Positions 1-11,302 of a DNA stretch of 64,000 nt are shown here, piece after piece; the stretch's first letter is position 1, and every line of letters begins with the position of its first letter. The stretch comes from Venturia oleaginea (Eukaryota; Ascomycota; Dothideomycetes; Venturiales; Venturiaceae). Where the stretch lies: positions 1,302,001 to 1,366,000 of the forward strand of contig JABMLP010000003.1 in NCBI GenBank assembly GCA_013176395.1, in the 5' to 3' direction. The notes beneath the pieces are model-generated. The model was not told the DNA's origin, did not search any database, and saw only the letters and a program-made list of their open reading frames with translations. The position numbers and the translations under genes were made by a program.

Positions 1-402
1 GTGCAGAAGAAGCATGCCCGACGAAAGTCCATCTTCCCGTTCTACACCATCCCAGCTGAAAACGAGCTCGGCCAGAAGGTACGCGAAACTCTCAAGCTTA
101 AACCAGCAAACGAGATCGACGTCATCGCGGTCAACTCCAAACGATCATGGTATCGTCGATTCCCTGGTCCTAGCTTCAAGCACTATGATGTGGAGGCTTG
201 GGTCGATGCTATCCGCATGAACGATGGACCAAGAGAGAAACTTCCTGACTCGTTGATTGTTGAAGTTGAGACACCAGAGGCTGAGCCAGTCAAGGCTGCC
301 GAGCCACCAAAAGAGGAGCAGCAGCCATTGGTCGTGGAAGATTTAGGAGAAGTCGCTGATGATGAGCCACCGAAGCCAGAGGCGCCGCACGATGAGCTAT
401 GA
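1..402 (+). CDS. C-terminal fragment of an ER-resident, probable PDI-family protein (HDEL)
   Basis: The window opens inside this gene, so the GTG at base 1 is not a real start. About 133 C-terminal residues are visible and end in PHDEL before TGA at 400-402. C-terminal HDEL is a canonical ER-lumen retrieval signal bound by Erd2. The visible part has a short folded region with the motif KSWYRRF-like RSWYRRF and VEAWVDAIRM, then an acidic, Pro/Glu-rich tail. From memory, this combination resembles the C-terminal region of fungal Mpd1/TigA-type protein disulfide isomerases, which would catalyse disulfide exchange in the ER. The thioredoxin CxxC motifs lie outside the window, so the family call is inferred while ER residence is well supported. 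No intron is visible in this part. Confidence 0.6.
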   Translation: MQKKHARRKSIFPFYTIPAENELGQKVRETLKLKPANEIDVIAVNSKRSWYRRFPGPSFKHYDVEAWVDAIRMNDGPREKLPDSLIVEVETPEAEPVKAAEPPKEEQQPLVVEDLGEVADDEPPKPEAPHDEL

Positions 403-1014
403 GTGTGAGGTATGCAAGAAGAACTTGAATTGTAACAACATATTTGGCATGGGATTTTGAAGGCGTGTCGGAACGGAAAATGTTTGAGACAGCAAGAGTT
501 CTCAAATCCATATACCAACAATACTCTACAGGCATTCTACATTCATTCGTTCTGATCCGCTAACGTCAGTGCACTGTTCGAGTTCGGCCTACCACATCCG
601 GAACTTCCAACAACCCGAAGTTAGCAGGGGTCGAGAAAGACAACTTTCATCATCTAATGTTGTTGGGTACTAACAATGCAAACGACAGATAATGATACGT
701 TCTCTTCTCCACAACGTGTTCTAACAATTCATTTCAGATCTACTCGCTCTTCCACCTATTCTCTTTATGAAATGAAGTGGAAGAGTCTCTCTTATCCACA
801 CTTCATTATGTAGTCCCCCAGCGAGTCCAACATTAGACCACACCTACGCTCACGGACTTCTAAAATCCAGACATAGAAAAATATCTACCCTCCACTTGAC
901 CAAACCATTTAAGCAACGGCCTTCCCTGAAAAAGCTATTGCTCAGGTATCAAAGCTCATCCGCAAAACATCACTCGAACATTGCACACCACGGCACTCGA
1001 ACACGTCTCTCAAA
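403..1014. other. Intergenic, no gene seen
   Basis: About 610 bp between the PDI-like gene and the next ORF. Only short unconvincing frames occur. An ORF from about 896 overlaps the next gene in another frame and has no recognisable domain. Confidence 0.5.
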
Positions 1015-1845
1015 ATGTGTATCACCCACCTCGCCCACTTCCCTCTCTGCAACCACGCAACATCCTACCCCGACCAAGGAAATTTCCAACAAGGAGGTCA
1101 AGAACCCTGCCGCATCGTCGTCTTCACGGGTAACTGCTTCTCGCGTGGGACGGAAACGGCAACGGAAACTTTCCCCAATGCGCTTTGTCCCTCTTGCTCT
1201 ATGGATTATAGGGTCAATTCACGCGGAATGGTGGTGGGGAAGAGTGAGGAGTGGAGAGGGCGGGAGGAGTTATCTAGGATGAAGGGGGGACGGGGGGAGG
1301 GTTTTTTGAAGAGGGAAAGGGAGGGGCTGAGAGGGAGGGGGTGGATGGGTGAGGTTGGTTTGGAGATATTGTATGATGCTCGTGATGAGGGGATGAATGT
1401 GGATTTTTGTGTTGAAGTGGGGTATCGCGGGGATACGGGTGGGAAGAGAAGAACGGTGAAGGGAGGGGTTGGGGGGTGGGAGGTTATTGAACGGCGTGAG
1501 GCTGAGGGGGCTGGGGAGTTTAGGAGGGCTTTGGGGGAGGATGTTATGGAGACTGGTCGTGGTGGTGGTCGTGGTGGGGATTTTAGGATGGGGAGCCCGA
1601 TGGTGAGAAAGGAGGAGGAGAAGGCACCGACTCTACGGAACAAGGGAGAGGAGGTGGGGATTGAGCGACATGTCTATCGCGAGGGAGGAAGAAAGAGGAG
1701 ACAATGGGGCCAGCAGAGAGTGAAGTGGTTTGATGGGGTTAATGGCGAGGTTTCTGACGTTAGGGAGTATGGACATCACGATCAGCCCAGGTTGATGGGC
1801 TTGAATAAGGATGATAGATGGGCGCGTGTGAAGGGCGACTTCTAG
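1015..1845 (+). CDS. Hypothetical protein, purine-rich coding strand
   Basis: An uninterrupted 276-codon frame from ATG 1015 to TAG at 1843-1845. I do not recognise the family. The N-terminus is Cys/His-rich (MCITHLAHFPLCNH, then C-x2-C around residues 58-61), a pattern seen at the start of many uncharacterised ascomycete proteins and possibly metal-binding. The rest is highly charged and rich in Gly, Arg and Glu. The + strand from about 1200 to 1720 is strongly purine-biased, runs of GGGGAGG being common, so the long frame may partly reflect base composition. A long antisense ORF (1206-1643) arises from the same bias. No intron, signal peptide or membrane segment is evident. Confidence 0.45.
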   Translation: MCITHLAHFPLCNHATSYPDQGNFQQGGQEPCRIVVFTGNCFSRGTETATETFPNALCPSCSMDYRVNSRGMVVGKSEEWRGREELSRMKGGRGEGFLKREREGLRGRGWMGEVGLEILYDARDEGMNVDFCVEVGYRGDTGGKRRTVKGGVGGWEVIERREAEGAGEFRRALGEDVMETGRGGGRGGDFRMGSPMVRKEEEKAPTLRNKGEEVGIERHVYREGGRKRRQWGQQRVKWFDGVNGEVSDVREYGHHDQPRLMGLNKDDRWARVKGDF

Positions 1846-2793
1846 AGCGTTCGGATGAGGTTAGTCGGGCTGACAGCGACCCAGATTGTGAGGTTGGCGG
1901 CGAGGCGAGGTGGTCAAGTCAGTACCCCTTTTATTGAGGATTTGTTGATGGATGCCTCAGTACAATGCCGACCAACAGTAACACTTGTGATTATAGAGAT
2001 GATGGGTTTGTTGGCTGCAGAACTTTTCTGGTGTGTGCTTGCGAAGCTAGGTATTCCACGTCCTCCGTTGTCGGATGTGGTCTGAGACTTTCGTGTAGGT
2101 CTTACCGTGCAGAGGAATCTGTAAACAGTGGATCAGAGAATTCTAGACAGGTTGCCTCATAAGCGTGGATCCATCATGGCGCGCTAAACTTGGGGTTCCT
2201 CAAGTATCCGTGTTCAGAAACTGTGTGCTTAGAGCCACGCAGATTGTTTCTCCGATTTTTGATGTTTCCCAGCCTTGCTCAAGAATTGTCAATGGTTCGT
2301 TCAAACGTATTTCTTGAATGGACGGGTGCTGATGGTATTTGAAGCCGCAGTTGGAATTGATCGAATTCGGAGGCAATGGGCGCAGTGCAGTACGAGGCTT
2401 AGTCTTCCAGGAGTCGCACAAAGCTAACCACACCTACAGCGTTAATGTTGCACTCCTGTCTTCCTATTTCCCGTCATAAATACTTCAACAGCCTCCCCGC
2501 TCTATTAGATTTGCGGTATTGGAAGTCGTCATCACATTCCGCCCTTACGTGCCTCTTCCAACGCGTCTGTGTAAACTTAGACCCAGATTGCTGGAAATCT
2601 TACGAACGATAGATACCTGAAGATGATCATTTACTATTTCCTGCGCCGCATTCCTCACTGAAGATTGTTTTTCATCTTGCCAGAGGTACCTCTCGATGCG
2701 TTCTGCCGATTTCTAATATTTGCCAACCTTTACTCTTACTGTACATATACATACAATCTTACCAGCCTTTGTTTTTGATGTAGTACAACAACT
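1846..2793. other. Intergenic, probable tyrosinase upstream region
   Basis: About 950 bp. A 76-codon frame at 1855-2085 lacks family features and is not called. The stretch before 2794 is pyrimidine-rich and is the likely promoter and 5' leader of the tyrosinase gene. Confidence 0.5.
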
Positions 2794-4591
2794 ATGGTGC
2801 ACCATTTTCGATCGTTTTCGACGGCGTTGGTGGCACTTTTCACATTAATATGCATCACTTCTGCATTCGTGGTGACGGGAGCAACGGGAGGGATCAGCAC
2901 GACAGGACAACGACCTTTTCGCTTGAACATTGTGACCATGGCGCAAATTGGAGGACCGGCATGGGACCTTTATATTCTCGCCACTCAAAAATTCCAAGCC
3001 CAGAACCAGAAAGATCAATTGTCGTATTTTCAAATCGCTGGTGAGTTCAAATCCTCTTTAACAAACTTGTAGTCATCGATGAATTGAATCATGGTAGCTT
3101 ACAGGCGACCCGAATATGCTGGAGTAGGTAGTGAGGGGTCCAAAGGGAGATGTCCGCCAGGCAGTGAGCCATCGACATAATGAAATCTCCAAGAAAGGAC
3201 CAGGACTGACAATAATGGCCTCCAGGTGTCCACGGCTACCCACAAACCGAATGGGATGGTGTCACGGGTACACCCAGTCCTACATATCCAGGCTACGCCA
3301 ATCACGTCGACATCATGTTTCTCACCTGGCACCGAGCATATATTGCAGTGTACGAGCAAATTGTCCAGCAGAATGCCATCCAGATCGCGAGTCAGTACCC
3401 TCAAGATACTGCGCAGCAATATAGAGATGCTGCGACTACCTTAAGTATCCCATATTGGGACTGGGCTAGCTCTGCAGCCATGCCTGACGCGACCACACAG
3501 CTCAATGTCACCGTGAAGACTCCAAATGGAACTCAGACGATTGCCAATCCATTGGCTGCGTATAGGTTCCATCCAATCCCAACCACAAGCGAACTTCCTC
3601 CAGCTGGCGATTTCACCGTAAGCCTAATTCCATGCTCTTTTCTTGTATGAGAGACTTGACTGACAGTTCTCTCAAGCGCTGAATTCGGTTCGCACTCCCC
3701 AAGTGTATGGTCTGCTTGCTCGACAAACTCAATTCGCTGCATTTGCTATGTCCGCGTATCCTGCATCGTTGCGCAATGGGTCACTCGACAACATCGAATA
3801 AGTCCACAGTCAAATTCACGGCCTGGTGGGAGGAGATGGACACATGACGTTCTTAGCTTTCTCTGCCTTTGACCCCATCTTCTTCATCCACCACGCACAG
3901 ATAGATAGGCTGTGGGTTATGTGGTCAGCAATCAATCCTGGCTCGTATGTCATACCTTTGAAGAATGACCAGGGCACATTTGCACAGCCCGCAGGAACAT
4001 TGGAGGATATCAACACACCACTGCTCCCTTTCCGAAACCAAGACAGTGGATTTCACACGTCAGCAACTATCCGTGATATGAAGAGCTTCGGCTAATTCCT
4101 GTCCCGAAATTGTTGATTGGGCAGTATCTGAGACACAATTAGCATCGAAGGTGCTGACAGAAGTGAACAGGCTATACCAACGCCAGACATCGCTTACACG
4201 CAGGAAGAATGTTAGGCCCGCGCCAACAAAACCAACGAAACGGCGAGATTGGTATATCAACTTCCAAGGCCTTCGTGAGACCACCACTCCTTTTGCGATC
4301 AACTTCTTCCTGGGACAGCCGCCTACTGCAGCCAAAGACTGGGCCACGGCACCGAACCTCGTGGTCTCTCAGATCGTCCTCCCGGATAAATCCATCGACA
4401 ACCTTGCTCCGCAAGCGATTTCACAGATCCCACTCTGCTTCTCGCTTGAGCTTGCACTCACAAGTGGCAAATTAAACAGCACCGACATCGATAGTGTTGG
4501 AGCCTATGTCGAAGACAACTTGGTGTGGACGGCGAGCTTTTTGAGTGGCGATGCTTGTGAACCTGCCCTTTTGGACGGTATGGACGTGTAA
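2794..4591 (+). pseudogene. Secreted tyrosinase, disrupted by a stop and a frameshift
   Basis: Tyrosinases are type-3 copper enzymes that oxidise phenols to quinones. Exon 1 is 2794-3040 and encodes a hydrophobic secretion signal (STALVALFTLICITSAF). Introns are 3041-3225 and 3618-3666. Exon 2 (3226-3617) carries CuA: GVHGYP, then NHVDIMFLTWHRAY with the H-x8-H spacing. Exon 3 from 3667 carries CuB: VHSQIH (H-x3-H), GGDGHM, and FFIHHAQIDRLW with the third His. The C-terminal domain runs to TAA before 4592. Two lesions interrupt it. An in-frame TAA at 3799-3801 falls just before VHSQIH. At about 4093 the frame moves +1, after MKSFG, and conserved sequence (CPEIVDW) resumes in the next frame. 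Neither can be removed by a plausible intron without deleting copper ligands. All six ligands are otherwise present, so the loss looks recent, or the lesions are sequencing errors. Confidence 0.82.
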
Positions 4592-7184
4592 ATCATAGAT
4601 CAGGAGGTGGTCGAGAGCTAACGGATGGATCAGTTTCATAGCTATGAAAAGTACAACTTCGACCCTGAGTTGACTTAGGGTCGAAAAGATCAGGCTGTTG
4701 ACAGTGTACAGACTGGGCGTGGGGGCGGCGCGGGGAGGAAGGGGATGAAAGGGCCAAGAACTATGTCCTTTGATCGTGTCGGAAAGGTGGAGGGACGCTC
4801 GGCAGGCCGCGGATGAATCTGGGCGTTCTAATGGGTACTCTTACATATGATTGTTATCTATGTTTAGCTGGGTTGTCGTTGGGAGGGGCGGAATAAGGCG
4901 GAGGTATACTCAGCACCAAGAGAAAGGGGCCAGGGTTTCGGACTTGAACGCATTAAAAAACATGCATCAGATGCAATATGCAATTCTTGCAAAGATTTCC
5001 GTGTGCCTGCGGGGTTGCACCAGGCTATTACCAATTTTACCTAACTTGAAATAACGGGAACCGCCTTCCTGGTAAATTCCCTCCGTACAATGGCAACGCC
5101 AGGGCGTACGATTTGTAAACAAACGTCAAAGGCCGTCACCATGGTCATCATCCCCGAATCGATCGAGTAATACGGAGCATAATTCCCTCTAGGTTGACGA
5201 TGCTGTCTCCACTTTGTACGACCCCAGCGGACGTTTCCGAATGCAGCGCTTAATATTGCTGTATCCATTTGGAAGTGTTCAATTGAAGTCACTCATCTGG
5301 TACTCGTGGCGTTTCTCTAAGCTGTGGCAGACCCGAAGAAGCGGATATCATTCTCCCAAGCATCGCGGCAGGCTGCAAGCCATCAAGAGAAGATGATCGC
5401 CTGGGATGTCGGCGGCCATTATCCTAGAAAATGCGGGGATACACGCCAGAATACTGTACCAGATAGTTATTAACGAGATGGCCATGATTAAAACGGCCGG
5501 GATGAATGGCGCAACCTTGTTCAATACCTGGTCAAGGATCATGATTCTTGGCTGATGGCATCGTCTGGAGTAGCAGTGGACATGGACAAAGCATCCGTAT
5601 TTACGATGACATGTCCAAGCTAGAGGCAGAGTCGCCATAGTCCAGCACGTCAAGTTGGGTAACAGGTCGCATGCCTCTCGTCATATCTAGCCGTTTGAAT
5701 GATTCAAGACCCAATTTAGACTCGGGGCTAAATAAAGGAGATGGCATTCTATTATTGCCGAGAAACCATGACCCCCACGCAAGGATCGTTGCTTGTCTTC
5801 GGCACGAGGTCTTCGACTGAGATTACTGTCGAAACAAGCCTTGCTCGCGTCTCCCCTCTTTCCAGTTATTCCATGGTGGCGCACACGAGCCCGAGCCCGA
5901 GCCCGAGAAACTAGGTAAGTAGGTAGGGAGTATTCAGGGACCATCTCTCGGAGGCTCTTTCGTATTGTCTCAGGAGAGATTAAGAGAATCTCTCCTGAGA
6001 CAATACGAAAGAGCCTCCGAGCAGATGCTTTCCTCCTGACATGGGGTCGGCTAGTCTCCTCGCTCGCTCCCGAGATACACACAGACTTAGTACATTGACC
6101 ATGTTTATATTCGCAAGTCCTTTGTGCGGAGGATGGATATCACTCGTACAGGGCCTGTATGGACTATGGACTCAAATTGAAGGCCGCATGGACTGAATTC
6201 GGGCAACAGTACCAGTGAGAAAGGTGCACAGAAACACCGGCGTATGCAATGGACAAAGATCGTCGTCGTTGTGATTGTTTTTGGCGAAAACTCTTCAGCG
6301 TGCGTGGGAGGATATGTCTGAGAAATTTCGCTTACTCTACGTGTCTTACTGAGATCAATCGTGCTTTCATCAAAGAAGTGTTGGTCGGACTGGGCAGCGA
6401 ATGATACTGGACCTCCTTACTTCACGATGCATTGGGCCTTGGTGTTGTCCTGGGCTGATTGGGGCTCAGCAAGACTAATGGCGTCAACTGACCATCAAAA
6501 TGCGGCGCACCAAGTGTGCAGTGAAGCCCCAAGACGATGCACGTTTCAAGCATCGTGAAGTCTGATTTTGTCAGGCGATGGCCTAACGGACAGATTGGTT
6601 CAAGGACGCCAGCACTCCGCATTGGCGTCCTTCGCCTCTTTCTTCCCCCACGCCGCTAAGCCACTGAACCGTCCTTGGAGTGTGGGTGAATCAGATGCGT
6701 CCATGTAGCTAGTATGTATGGGCTCTGATCGCCAGCTGGCCCGCCATGCTCGCGCTCCAGAGTCCAGAGGGCGTCGTATGCCCCAGATCTGGTGAGGCCA
6801 GGGAGTCAGGGCCAAGGATCACATCGGTGAACATATCCAAGCAATGTTACACGTCGGCGAGCCGTCGGTTCCTGAAGCCAAGCTCCTGCCACCCTCCACC
6901 CTCCACCCAGGGCCCAATTTTTCGCTATCCGCAGTGCCTCGCCTTGCTTTGCCTTCCAAGCTCCATCGTTGACAAAGTCAGGTCAGCTGAACCCCCACAC
7001 TATTTTTGTTAATCATCATTCCAGGTACTCTGTTGCAGAATTCTACTTAAGCAACCGAGTACTCCCCGTCTCTTACCGTTTGTAGCTTGTTTTCGTATCC
7101 TTCGCTGTCTCATTTCCACTGCGAGTACTATACTCGTACGCATAGATTCCTCATTCGGCCCTTCACACCTCCCTCATCATCGTA
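4592..7184. other. Gene-poor stretch of 2.6 kb
   Basis: No ORF here has a recognisable domain or consistent codon pattern. The longest (5687-6082, minus) spans the hairpin described separately and is not called. A (CGAGCC)3 tract at about 5886-5904 lies beside the hairpin. The last 200 bp before 7185, with pyrimidine-rich tracts, probably hold the promoter of the aldolase gene. Confidence 0.5.
5947..6021. repeat. Perfect 35-bp inverted repeat with 5-nt loop
   Basis: Bases 5947-5981 are exactly complementary to 5987-6021, with loop AAGAG at 5982-5986. The pairing stops abruptly at both ends (T5946 against C6022). I found no coding sequence around it, no flanking duplication, and no second copy in the window. 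It could be a hairpin-forming miniature element, a small-RNA precursor, or an assembly fold-back artefact. Confidence 0.9.
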
Positions 7185-8285
7185 ATGCCTCCTCACAGTG
7201 ACGCGCCTTCTCCGCCTGGTAGCTTCACTACCTCTCACTTCCGCACCGCCATGAGAGCCGCTCCCGTCCAAACTCCACTCTACAATCACCTTTACAATGA
7301 CTCCTTCGAAACCAGCTCAATTGAGTCCAACGATATGGCTATTCGCCGAGCTCTGCTTCCTGGTATTCATGTACCAACCCCAGCTTTCTTCGACCCGGTG
7401 ACGGAAGATCTTGATCTGAAGACTATTTCCATGCACACCGTTCGGCTTGCTGAAGCTGGAGTTCAAGGTATCACTACTCAAGGTTCCAACGGCGAGGCTG
7501 TTTTCTTGACTCACAAAGAACGTGACCTTGTCACCAGCACCACTCGCAAAGCCCTGGACGAAGCCGGATTTGGACATCTTCCCATCATCGTGGGATGCGG
7601 TGCTCAATCCACAAGAGAAACCATAGAGCTGTGCACTGATGCCTTCCACGCCGGAGGAGACTACGCTTTGCTTCTCCCACCGTCATATTATGCTGGATTG
7701 CACGCCAAGGATACCGTTATGAACTTCTTCAAAGACGTTGCTAGCGCTTCTCCCATTCCAATTCTCATATACAATTATCCACCAGCTGCTGGTGGGATCG
7801 ACCTCAATTCTGACAATATCATCGAACTCTCCAAGCACCCCAACATCGTCGGCTGCAAGTTGACTTGTGGCAACACCGGTAAACTCAACCGCGTGGCTGC
7901 TGCGACTCGCGCCGCCACTCCATCGGAGCCAGGTTCGGGATTCATGTGTCTGGGTGGTTCAGCAGATTTTACCCTGCAGACACTAGTTGGCGGCGGGAGC
8001 GGCATCATTGGTGGCTTCGCTAACATTGCACCAAAATCATGCGTCCGATTGGTCGAGCTCGTTGAAGCTGGAAACCTCAAAGAAGCCCGCAAGTTGCAAG
8101 CCATTATTGCCCGCGGCGACTGGACGGCCATTCAGGGCGGCATCCTCGGCACCAAGTCTGGTATGCAAGCACATTTTGGATACGGTGGCTTTTGCCGCAG
8201 CCCACTCCCTCGCCCGTCGAAAGAAGAGTCAGCGCGATGGAGAGCTGGCTTCGAAGAAATTGTCAAGTACGAGCGATCATTATGA
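7185..8285 (+). CDS. Dihydrodipicolinate synthase-family aldolase
   Basis: A single-exon 366-residue protein of the DapA/N-acetylneuraminate lyase superfamily, class I aldolases with a TIM barrel that form a Schiff base on lysine. Visible family features are GIHVPTPAFF at the barrel start, QGSNGEAVFLTHKER (phosphate/carboxylate-binding region), LIYNYPP with the catalytic Tyr, and IVGCKLTCGN with the Schiff-base Lys. The barrel starts near residue 55, so about 50 N-terminal residues are an extension. The in-frame ATG at 7335 (MAIRRALLPG) would give the usual family length of about 316. Fungi make lysine by the aminoadipate route, so a DapA role is unlikely. Known fungal members include 2-keto-3-deoxy-L-galactonate aldolase of D-galacturonate catabolism and 4-hydroxy-2-oxoglutarate aldolase. 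The substrate is not determined here. Confidence 0.9.
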   Translation: MPPHSDAPSPPGSFTTSHFRTAMRAAPVQTPLYNHLYNDSFETSSIESNDMAIRRALLPGIHVPTPAFFDPVTEDLDLKTISMHTVRLAEAGVQGITTQGSNGEAVFLTHKERDLVTSTTRKALDEAGFGHLPIIVGCGAQSTRETIELCTDAFHAGGDYALLLPPSYYAGLHAKDTVMNFFKDVASASPIPILIYNYPPAAGGIDLNSDNIIELSKHPNIVGCKLTCGNTGKLNRVAAATRAATPSEPGSGFMCLGGSADFTLQTLVGGGSGIIGGFANIAPKSCVRLVELVEAGNLKEARKLQAIIARGDWTAIQGGILGTKSGMQAHFGYGGFCRSPLPRPSKEESARWRAGFEEIVKYERSL

Positions 8286-11200
8286 GCACCGGATTTTTCT
8301 ATTGAGCATTCACGACTCCTCGGAACTCTACGGCCGATCTAATGACTTCACAAAAGGCCGGTCCTTTTTGACCTTTCCTACATCCACATACCCACTTCGA
8401 GCCCTTTTCTTTTCCTTTCATGATCGTTAGCATGGTTTTGGTTTCGCATACCATAGGCATTTTATGGGCGTCGGACAATGGATCCTTCGATTTTCGGTGT
8501 TCTACCACGGTAAAAGGGAAAGACAAAACAAATTCTCTCCACTGAGTCCTACTACTTTTGCTTCTGCATCGTTTGAGGCACGTTTACCGAGGATTTGACC
8601 ATGAAATTGGGCAAATGGATGGACCAAATGGAACAACTGTAACAAATAGAAATGTTGAGCCTGTCGCAAGACAACAAAAGCACCAATCTACTTAATCTTT
8701 ACTACGACTACAATCGTGCCATTTCAAAAGCGGTATCAATAGCAGTAGCACCGCTTCCTGCCCGCACTGCCCGTGTCGTCATCAGGATCAAAACAAAAGT
8801 GAGCTGTAGGATAGATCTCTCCAGTCTTGTGGGAAAGAACCATCGATTATCCTTAGCTTGAAAATCTCTTTTTTTCAATTCGTGATGTCGATCGACCTGT
8901 ACTCCTCCCACTGGCACGTAATCAACCCAATGGCTTGCGCGCATCATCTCACTGGGGGAACTAGCCACAGACTTTCATGCAGAACAAAGGACGTCAATCC
9001 AATCCGCGTCCACGAAATCGCACATCACAATTTCCTTAGAAATAACACGCGAATCTGGATGTCTTCGAGATTTGATTCTGGAATTTTCAATAATGATATT
9101 CTTGTGAGATGGGACTTTCTTGCTGCCTACATTCGGCGGGTCGGACGGGAGTTGGATGCGCGCAATAAGAGTTGGTAGGTTGGAGTACGTTACATGCCTA
9201 GAAAGAACTCTACTGTATATCCGCGGCTTCCGATCCGCCGACTCCATATTGCCCGTCCAATGGTGAGGCTGAGCATGTGCACAGGACTTTGCTGATAAGA
9301 GCGCGCTCGCTCGGCTAAATATCGATGTGGCGGAGGGGCGGAACGGTCGTTGGTAAGGCTGAGATTGATGCATGCAGTGGTGGTTGTAGTCTCTTATCGA
9401 TATTAGAAGTCACCGGGTTATGCTCCGGTTGGTTTTGAGTTTGGGAGAGATGGTTTCGAGTGTGATGCCAGGGTGCGATTGGATGGTGAGGAAGGGGTCC
9501 ATCTCAGCTGAAGATGTTTTTTCGTTTTGTTTGGTCTTTTGTTGGTTGTACACGTGTTCGTGGATGCTGTTTTACCTTAACCATGCACGCACCCTCATAT
9601 CCGCTTCCACGAATCTTCTTCGTGGTGCGTGCATGGTTATGAGGTTCTCATCTCGGGTTTCCTGACGCGAGTCTGACGTCGAGATGTTGATAATTGCTAT
9701 TGCTGAGAAAGCGATAAGACTCAACGAATATGGCAGGAGATGATATAAACATCAAAACGTGACTGACGTTTGATGCTAGATAGGTGGACCATTGATATTG
9801 GACGACATGAGTTGCGATGTGCTCAAGATGTTAGGTAACCGACTAATCAAAACAAGCCATTTGGCAATGCTCTATCCTATTATAAAAATCCCACACTGAC
9901 CCGACCCATCCCATCCTAACCCCAGACAACCTCAAACCACAGATACGAGATGAATAAATCCTCCAAAGAATAATCTGAACAAGTCCGAGAGTGCGACGGT
10001 ACCAAGAAAACGCCTCGCGCCAATCTGCCGCGATTACTTCCACGTACATGTAAATGCAGATAGCGAAAGCGTGGGGAAATGGGATTAAATTGACGAAGCC
10101 AAGGAGTGACGTCTAATCAAAGCCCCCGTCTACATTGGAACGATCTGAGACCGGGCTAAAGAACGATCGGCAGGTAGAGTCAGGGGTGCCCAAACCTGGT
10201 GTGGTTAGCAGCGTGCTCAAGTCCGACCAACTTCTTCACCCAGGGAAACCGTTATCTCACACTGCTGGTTTTTTTCGGTGCGTGGATTTGTACAGACGTG
10301 GCATTCCAGGTCTCAAGAGCAGGAGAAATAGAGCGCAGATCGCCTTGTATGGACTGGTCAGCCAAGTCGAATATCGCCAAAGGTAGCATCTAAGTATCGA
10401 TCAGAGCATCCAACGCCTGTCCGACTCAAACAGGAGCAATCGAGTACAAATCAGAGCCTCGAACGTCCATCCATCTCGAAAACCCTTCTCATTCGCTACC
10501 CCCAACCAAAAAATCACGGACAAGTTCATGATAGCTAAGAAAGACCCATGTCGATGGTAGTAAGACCCGTTAACCAGACAATCAATACCTACCCTTTCAT
10601 ACTGAGCCACAAACCTAGACCTTGGAAAGACCATCGGATGTCCATAAGAACCACGAAAAAGCAGACAAAGATAATGCCGCAGCTCAGATCGAGCACGAGA
10701 AAGACCAGTGGGTCCAGGCCTCGTCAGACGCAGCAGAAACAACGTTGATCAGATAGTGAATGTACATACCTGGGCTCAAAGCGGAAGAAAGGCACAAGAC
10801 CTGACCGAACTTTAAGGGATATGCTTACGTTACTTCACCGACACTGGTTAGCACCTGACTGCTACTATGCCTTTCAATAACCTTTATGGGCAACGGAACC
10901 ATATCCTCCCTCAAGACGGCATGATCATTGAGAACATCGAAGAGTGCATGGGAAATGGATGAATTACCAAGGAAGAACAAAGATAGGAATCGTACACAAA
11001 GACACCAATCGGAATATCAAACGCCTTTTTCGTTATTTATGCTGGTTCGCCAACATACCGAACAGCATTCACCAAGTGAGATACATAATATCGTACATGA
11101 AAACTCCATCCAGTGTGAACGAGGTATACAATTCCACCAACGTTCTCTGGCATGGTCAAAAAGCCAGGTGAGACGAGACGAGACTCCACCAACGCCCTAC

Positions 11201-11302
11201 AGTATGTCCCCGAGAAATATTCCACACAGCCACACCTCATATCACGTCGATCAGATCCATGCAGCGTCATGGCACTTCCACAAACCTTCAATCCAAACGG
11301 TA
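8286..11302. other. Gene-poor stretch of 3.0 kb
   Basis: No convincing gene. Frames of 80-130 codons occur on both strands (for example 8975-9373 minus and 10401-10742 minus) but have no recognisable motif. Frames overlapping 10928-11779 on the plus strand are partly antisense to the Gly-rich end of RAT1. The stretch holds an inverted repeat at 9579-9637 and the 3' flanks of both neighbouring genes. Confidence 0.5.
9579..9643. repeat. Imperfectly nested inverted repeat
   Basis: Bases 9579-9593 (AACCATGCACGCACC) are perfectly complementary to 9623-9637. Inside, CCACGAA (9606-9612) pairs with TTCGTGG (9618-9624), sharing two bases with the outer arm. The next six bases also form an inverted pair, CCTCAT (9592-9597) with ATGAGG (9638-9643), so the two arms are permuted relative to each other. 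No gene is associated with it. Confidence 0.8.

Noticed and set aside
10401..10742. 113-codon minus-strand ORF
   Set aside because: No family features and isolated in a gene-poor stretch.
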